From an uncultured Caryophanales bacterium (GTDB taxonomy: Bacteria > Bacillota_I > Bacilli_A > RF39 > UBA660), in NCBI GenBank assembly GCA_946410555.1, contig CAMKAT010000013.1, positions 1-33,965 of the forward strand: a DNA stretch of 33,965 bases, given 5' to 3'. This document shows, one piece after another, positions 29,896 through 33,965 of this stretch; position 1 is the stretch's first letter; every line of letters starts with the position of its first letter. Below the pieces are notes generated by a model that was not told the DNA's origin, did not search any database, and saw nothing but the letters and a program-made list of their open reading frames with translations. A program made the position numbers and the translations under genes.

Positions 29896-31642
29896 AGAAG
29901 ATGAAAAATTATATAATTTAAACCATTCATGTGCTCACATGATGGCACAAGCAATTAAACACATTTGGCCTGAAGCTAAGTTCTGGGTAGGTCCAGTTGT
30001 AGAAACAGGTTTCTATTATGATGTAGATCTTGGAGATAAAGTTATTACTGAAGAAGATTTACCAATCATTGAAAAAGAAATGAAGAAGTTAGCTAAAGAC
30101 GGAAAGAGAATTGTAAGACATGAATTAACTAAAGCTGAAGCTTTAGAAATGTTTAAAGATGATCCATATAAAATTGATTTAATTGAAAGAATGGATGAAG
30201 ATAACACTATTATTTCTTGTTACTCTCAAGGAGATTTCACAGACCTTTGTAGAGGTGGACATGTTGAAACATTAAAAGAATGTAAGAACTTTAAATTACT
30301 TAAATTCTCAGGAGCTTATTGGAAAGGTGATACTAATAATAAAGTATTACAAAGAATCTATGGTGTTTGTTTACCAACTGCTGAAGAATTAGAAGCACAC
30401 TTACAAGAACTTGAAGAAGCTAAAGAAAGAGACCATAGAAAGATTGGTAAAGATTTAGGAATCTATATGATGTCTGATTTAGTTGGAAGAGGACTTCCAA
30501 TGTATTTACCAAATGGATTTACTTTATGGAACTTACTTGAAAATTATATTAGAGATAAAGAAATTAAAAGAGGATATGTACATGTACAAACTCCTCCATT
30601 AGGAAATGTAAATTTATATAAGACTTCTGGTCACTTAGAACATTATAAAGATTCAATGTTCCCAATTATGCAAGTTGAAGATGAAGAATATGTTTTAAGA
30701 CCAATGAACTGTCCTCATCATATGGTAATGTATTCTAATGAATTACATTCATATAGAGATTTACCATTAAGAATTGCTGAAATTGCAAGAGACTGTAGAT
30801 ATGAATCAAGTGGTTCATTAAAGGGAATTGAAAGAGTAAGAACTTTCTGTCAAAATGACTGCCATATCTTCTGTACTCCTGAACAAATTGAATCTGAATT
30901 TAAAGGTGTAGTAGATTTAATTCTTGAAGTATATAAAGAATTAGGAATTAAGAATTATAAATTCGAACTTTCACTTAGAGATCCTGAAGATAAAGTTAAA
31001 TATCATCAAGATGATGAAATGTGGAATTTAGCAGAAAATAAATTAAGAGATGTTCTTAATGACTTAAATATTCCATATGAAGAAAAGATTGGTGAAGCTG
31101 CATTCTATGGACCAAAATTAGATGTTCAAGTTCAACCAGCCGTAGGTAATGAAGTTACTTTATCTACTTGCCAATTAGACTTCTGCTTACCAGCAAAATT
31201 TGATTTAAAATATGTTGATAAAAATGGTGAAAAGAAAACTCCAGTTGTTATTCATAGAGCTATCCTTGGAACATTAGATAGAGCTATTGCATTCTATCTA
31301 GAAGAAACTAAAGGAAACTTACCTTTATGGTTAGCTCCAGTACAAGTTGCTGTTTTACCAGTTAAGAATGAATATCATTTAGAATATGCTGAAGAAGTTA
31401 CTCAAAAACTTAAAGACTTAGGAATTAGAGTAAGATTAAATGATTCTGATGAAAAGCTTTCTTACAGAATGAGAGAAGAACAAGTTAAAAAAGTACCAAT
31501 TATGTTAGTACTTGGTAACAATGAAAGAGATGAAAGAACTGTTACTTTAAGACTTCATGGTACTGAACAAAAGAATATGTCTTTAGATGAATTCTTAACT
31601 TATGTTAAAGAAAAGAATGATTCAAAAGCATTAGATTTATAA
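29882..31642 (+). CDS. thrS: Threonyl-tRNA synthetase lacking the TGS domain
   Basis: A 586-residue class II enzyme. It begins directly in the N2 editing domain: HSCAH (HxxxH) near residue 15 and DLCRGGH near 123 supply the editing-site His and Cys. The N-terminal TGS domain of about 60 residues, present in most bacterial ThrRS of about 640 residues, is missing, and the upstream frame encodes a different protein. The catalytic core has the zinc ligands in MNCPHH, NDCHIFC and VIHRAILG, motif 2 around CRYESSGSLKGIERVRTF, and a C-terminal anticodon domain (VAVLPVKNEYH to the end). It is second in the threonine T-box operon. Confidence 0.95.
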   Translation: MINFKEDEKLYNLNHSCAHMMAQAIKHIWPEAKFWVGPVVETGFYYDVDLGDKVITEEDLPIIEKEMKKLAKDGKRIVRHELTKAEALEMFKDDPYKIDLIERMDEDNTIISCYSQGDFTDLCRGGHVETLKECKNFKLLKFSGAYWKGDTNNKVLQRIYGVCLPTAEELEAHLQELEEAKERDHRKIGKDLGIYMMSDLVGRGLPMYLPNGFTLWNLLENYIRDKEIKRGYVHVQTPPLGNVNLYKTSGHLEHYKDSMFPIMQVEDEEYVLRPMNCPHHMVMYSNELHSYRDLPLRIAEIARDCRYESSGSLKGIERVRTFCQNDCHIFCTPEQIESEFKGVVDLILEVYKELGIKNYKFELSLRDPEDKVKYHQDDEMWNLAENKLRDVLNDLNIPYEEKIGEAAFYGPKLDVQVQPAVGNEVTLSTCQLDFCLPAKFDLKYVDKNGEKKTPVVIHRAILGTLDRAIAFYLEETKGNLPLWLAPVQVAVLPVKNEYHLEYAEEVTQKLKDLGIRVRLNDSDEKLSYRMREEQVKKVPIMLVLGNNERDERTVTLRLHGTEQKNMSLDEFLTYVKEKNDSKALDL

Positions 31643-31651
31643 GATTGTAAT

Positions 31652-31673
31652 AGGAACTTTTAGTTCCTTTTTT
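31652..31673 (+). terminator. Intrinsic terminator of thrS
   Basis: AGGAACT (31652-31658), loop TTT, AGTTCCT (31662-31668), then five T. Confidence 0.8.
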
Positions 31674-31698
31674 GTTTGTTTAAGTTATAGTAATTAAT

Positions 31699-31727
31699 TT
31701 GCTTATAGAGTCTTTTTTTAGTATAAT
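31699..31727 (+). promoter_or_regulatory. Promoter of the first kinase-fold gene
   Basis: TTGCTT (31699-31704), 17-nt spacer, TATAAT (31722-31727), embedded in a TTTTTAGTATAATA block that recurs at 32461 and 33943. Confidence 0.75.
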
Positions 31728-31753
31728 ATCAACCTATAAAGAAGGGGATTATT

Positions 31754-32440
31754 ATGATAATAAAGAATAAAGGAAGTATATTAGAATTAGATGTACCAAT
31801 GTATAAAGATACTCATTTTAGTACTTTATATTTAAGAGGTAATGAACTTATAAAGGTGTATGATGATTCAAAAGCACCAAGCTGTGAAAGAATATCTGAA
31901 AGAGTATTTAATAATTTAACATCAATTAACTCAGAAGCATTTTTAAATTTAAGAAAATGTTATTTAGCTAAAGTTCAACTTATGGAAGAATATCCGGAAG
32001 AAGTTGTTACTGCATATACATATGATTATATTAAAAGTATAGATAATAAAATGATTGATATGCCAATGGATTATACAATTGAAACTCTATATAGATTTAG
32101 AGAATTAGTTGAATTATTAAATCTTCGTAGAATAGAAATAAGAGATGCACATGCAAAAAATGTTGTTCGAACTGAAAATGGATTAGTTATTATTGACCCT
32201 GATAGATATATTTCTTCTCCTGAAGCTTATCATAATAATTTAAGAAAGATTAATGAATATATTATAGATCTATGGGGAGATGAATTTGGACTTGAAGAGG
32301 AAAATCTTCAAAGAGATGATATTAAGAGTTTATTCTTTAATGATGATGTAGATGCTTATATTGATGTCATGAAATCAAGATTAAATGAGAAAACACCTAG
32401 AGATTTACTAGAAAAAACACTATGTAAATCTAAAGCCTAA
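31754..32440 (+). CDS. Kinase-fold protein, copy 1 of a tandem family
   Basis: A 228-residue protein whose second half has the catalytic layout of the protein kinase/aminoglycoside phosphotransferase fold: D131, H133 and N136 in RDAHAKNVV, then D148 and D150 in VIIDPD, equivalent to the catalytic and DFG-type metal-binding positions. K34 in ELIKVYD is a candidate for the ATP-binding lysine, but no glycine loop is clear in this copy. IDMPMDYTIETLY is a phrase shared by all three copies, as is TPRDLLEKTL at the C-terminus. It is shorter than full kinases. Kinase activity is inference and the substrate is unknown. It has its own promoter and a GAAGGGG ribosome site. Confidence 0.65.
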   Translation: MIIKNKGSILELDVPMYKDTHFSTLYLRGNELIKVYDDSKAPSCERISERVFNNLTSINSEAFLNLRKCYLAKVQLMEEYPEEVVTAYTYDYIKSIDNKMIDMPMDYTIETLYRFRELVELLNLRRIEIRDAHAKNVVRTENGLVIIDPDRYISSPEAYHNNLRKINEYIIDLWGDEFGLEEENLQRDDIKSLFFNDDVDAYIDVMKSRLNEKTPRDLLEKTLCKSKA

Positions 32441-32443
32441 AAT

Positions 32444-32472
32444 TTGCGATAATGCTCATTTTTTAGTATAAT
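32444..32472 (+). promoter_or_regulatory. Promoter of the second and third kinase-fold genes
   Basis: TTGCGA (32444-32449), 17-nt spacer, TATAAT (32467-32472). The TTTTAGTATAATA core is shared with the promoter of copy 1. It begins 4 nt after the copy 1 stop, and I see no clear terminator between. Confidence 0.75.
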
Positions 32473-32498
32473 AACCCCTACAAGAAAGGGGTTTTATT

Positions 32499-33185
32499 AT
32501 GCAAATTAGAAATGGTAATGATATTATTGAATTTACTGATATTAAAGGAAATCTTAATAGTGATATTAGTCATTTATATATTGATGGTAATAAAGTAATC
32601 AAAGTATATAATGAAGATATTAATGATTTTAATAGATTAGATAAAGATATCTTTGATAAACTATCTAAATTAGATTCAAAAGCATTTCTAAAATTAAGAG
32701 ATTATTATGGTGTTAATGTTAAAAGAATAATTGATGATAAAGAGATTCCAATGACAACTGCATATTCTTATGATTATGTTAATAGAAAAGATAAATTTAT
32801 GATAGATATGCCAATGGATTATACAATTAATACATTATATGAATTTGATAAGATTGTTAAATATTTAAATGATGAAAAGATTTTAATAGGTGATTCACAT
32901 GCAGGTAATGTAGTTATTAGTGATAATAATCTTGTTATAATAGATCCTGACTATTATGAATTTAGTAATTTTGCTAAAAGAAGAAATAGAGAATTAATAA
33001 ACTTTTATATAACAGACCTTTGGTGTTTAGAAGCTGGTCTTTCAAATTATTTTGATAGAAAAGCAGTAACAGATATTTTATATAAAGGTTATATGCAAGA
33101 TTATTTAAAAGAGAATATTAAAAGACTAGATGAAAAAACACCTAGAGATTTAATTGAAAAAACTTTAAGAAAGAGAAATAAGTAA
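32499..33185 (+). CDS. Kinase-fold protein, copy 2 of a tandem family
   Basis: A 228-residue paralogue of copy 1, aligned almost without gaps. Candidate catalytic residues are D132, H134 and N137 (GDSHAGNVV) and D149, D151 (VIIDPD). K35 (KVIKVYN) is the candidate ATP lysine. The shared IDMPMDYTINTLYEF and TPRDLIEKTL phrases are present. The HAGN form is closer to ordinary aminoglycoside/choline kinase-like motifs than copy 1's HAKN. It is co-transcribed with copy 3, 22 nt downstream. Role unknown. Confidence 0.65.
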   Translation: MQIRNGNDIIEFTDIKGNLNSDISHLYIDGNKVIKVYNEDINDFNRLDKDIFDKLSKLDSKAFLKLRDYYGVNVKRIIDDKEIPMTTAYSYDYVNRKDKFMIDMPMDYTINTLYEFDKIVKYLNDEKILIGDSHAGNVVISDNNLVIIDPDYYEFSNFAKRRNRELINFYITDLWCLEAGLSNYFDRKAVTDILYKGYMQDYLKENIKRLDEKTPRDLIEKTLRKRNK

Positions 33186-33207
33186 TTTTATTATAAGGGG
33201 TATTATT

Positions 33208-33903
33208 ATGGAAATTTATAATTATAGTGAATTAGATAATAGTGTATTAGGAAAACCAATTAATCTTGATAAAGGTTCTAGAGGCGATGTTTATAGATAT
33301 GGAGATATTGCTATAAAAAAATATAGAAGTGTTTCTTATGACTGTGATAATATTCAATTAGATATGTTTGAAAATCTAAGAAAAATTCAATTGCCTGCAT
33401 TTGTAGAATTAATTGATTGTACAACTGAAGTAGTTGAAGATGAAAGAGAAACTTATGACATATATGGTAGACCAAATAAAAGAGAAGTAGTAAGTGCTTA
33501 TTCTTCAAGATTTTATGAAACTTCTGATGAATTTATGATTGATAAACCAATGGATTATACATTAAATAGTTTATATGAATTTAAAAAGTTAGTTGAAGAA
33601 TTAAATAAAAAAGATATTGTTATAGCAGATTCTCATGGTGAGAACCTAATTGTTGCTGATAATAATATAGTTATAATAGATCCGGACCTTTATAGAAAAC
33701 ATAAAAATCCTGATAAGATTAATCAAAAAAGAGTTAAAGAGTATCTTAGAGAATTATGGTTAGATGAATACGATAGAGAATTTGAAACTGAATATGTTAT
33801 TAAAAATTTATTTAAAGGTTCAATTGATGAAACTATAGATAGAATTAAGTCATCTAATGAATCTACACCAAGAAAACTATTAGCTAGAGAATTAAAAAGA
33901 TAA
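33208..33903 (+). CDS. Kinase-fold protein, copy 3, with a clear glycine loop
   Basis: A 231-residue paralogue and the most kinase-like of the three. It has a glycine-rich loop GSRGDVYR (23-30), an AIKKY segment with K37/K38 at the ATP-lysine position, D141, H143 and N146 in ADSHGENLI, and D158, D160 in VIIDPD. The family phrases appear as IDKPMDYTLNSLYEF and TPRKLLARELKR. It is more divergent from copies 1 and 2 than they are from each other. It ends the transcript at a strong terminator whose stem overlaps the -35 of a further promoter. AAGGGGT precedes the ATG. Confidence 0.68.
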   Translation: MEIYNYSELDNSVLGKPINLDKGSRGDVYRYGDIAIKKYRSVSYDCDNIQLDMFENLRKIQLPAFVELIDCTTEVVEDERETYDIYGRPNKREVVSAYSSRFYETSDEFMIDKPMDYTLNSLYEFKKLVEELNKKDIVIADSHGENLIVADNNIVIIDPDLYRKHKNPDKINQKRVKEYLRELWLDEYDREFETEYVIKNLFKGSIDETIDRIKSSNESTPRKLLARELKR

Positions 33904-33915
33904 TACTATTTAAAG

Positions 33916-33939
33916 AAGAAGCAGATTTGCTTCTTTTTT
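33916..33939 (+). terminator. Intrinsic terminator after kinase-fold copy 3
   Basis: AAGAAGCA (33916-33923), loop GATT, TGCTTCTT (33928-33935), then T run. The right arm contains most of the next promoter's -35. Confidence 0.8.
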
Positions 33940-33955
33940 CTATTTTTAGTATAAT
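33927..33955 (+). promoter_or_regulatory. Promoter of a gene beyond the window end
   Basis: TTGCTT (33927-33932), 17-nt spacer, TATAAT (33950-33955), with the same TTTTTAGTATAATAT block and following ACCTAT as copy 1's promoter. The gene it drives lies outside the window. Confidence 0.7.
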
Positions 33956-33965
33956 ATAGACCTAT

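Noticed and set aside
30016-30207. A 63-codon minus-strand open frame inside thrS
   Set aside because: It is antisense to conserved ThrRS sequence with no independent signals.
1-33965. CRISPR arrays, insertion sequences, prophage or integron signals
   Set aside because: No regularly spaced repeats, transposase, integrase or terminal inverted repeats were seen. Codon use looks uniform across the window.

Overview
The window is strongly A+T-rich and densely coded. It looks like the chromosome of an uncultured low-GC Gram-positive bacterium (Bacillota), most likely a gut Bacilli/Erysipelotrichia/RF39-type lineage; that placement is inference. Support comes from two T-box leaders, a SufS-SufU pair, sortases with a sorting-signal substrate, extended -10 promoters and very regular short hairpin-plus-T terminators. 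TGA ends two genes (1723-1725 on the minus strand and 29152-29154) and Trp is TGG, so the standard bacterial code is used and this is not a Mycoplasma-type code.

Layout. 1-215 is the 3' end of a gene with a dockerin-like tail. A small unknown gene follows (294-740), then a minus-strand pair: CPBP protease and metallophosphoesterase (750-2334). 2440-7330 is one five-gene operon for a reduced Tad-like machine: two CpaB/SAF proteins, a CpaF ATPase with a long Pro/Glu/Asn-rich tail, and TadB- and TadC-like membrane proteins. No pilin or prepilin peptidase is seen. Housekeeping genes follow: trpS, sufS-sufU, and a serine T-box operon (DUF1653 protein plus serS).

12057-17028 holds three consecutive membrane proteins that each begin with a double-CxxC zinc ribbon: a polytopic protein, a 944-residue Ca-loop/VWA/cysteine-peptidase-like surface protein, and a protein that appears to display EF-Tu domains II and III outside the cell without the GTPase domain. 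This trio is the most unusual content. After it come an FtsK/SpoIIIE translocase, two small unknown genes, a stand-alone nucleotidyltransferase head domain and two tRNA genes.

21358-24283 is a surface-protein locus: a thioester-domain/SpaA-type adhesin with a VPATG sorting signal, its sortase, and a membrane protein. The adhesin and sortase genes overlap, with a terminator-like hairpin across the overlap. Next are a tail-anchored Pro/Ala/Val-rich protein, a class-B-like sortase fused through a membrane segment to a large predicted cytosolic domain, a divergent RNB-fold protein with an altered active site, and a small membrane-anchored protein. A threonine T-box operon (unknown gene plus thrS lacking TGS) follows. 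The window ends in a tandem family of three kinase-fold proteins, and a fourth matching promoter at the very end suggests the array continues.
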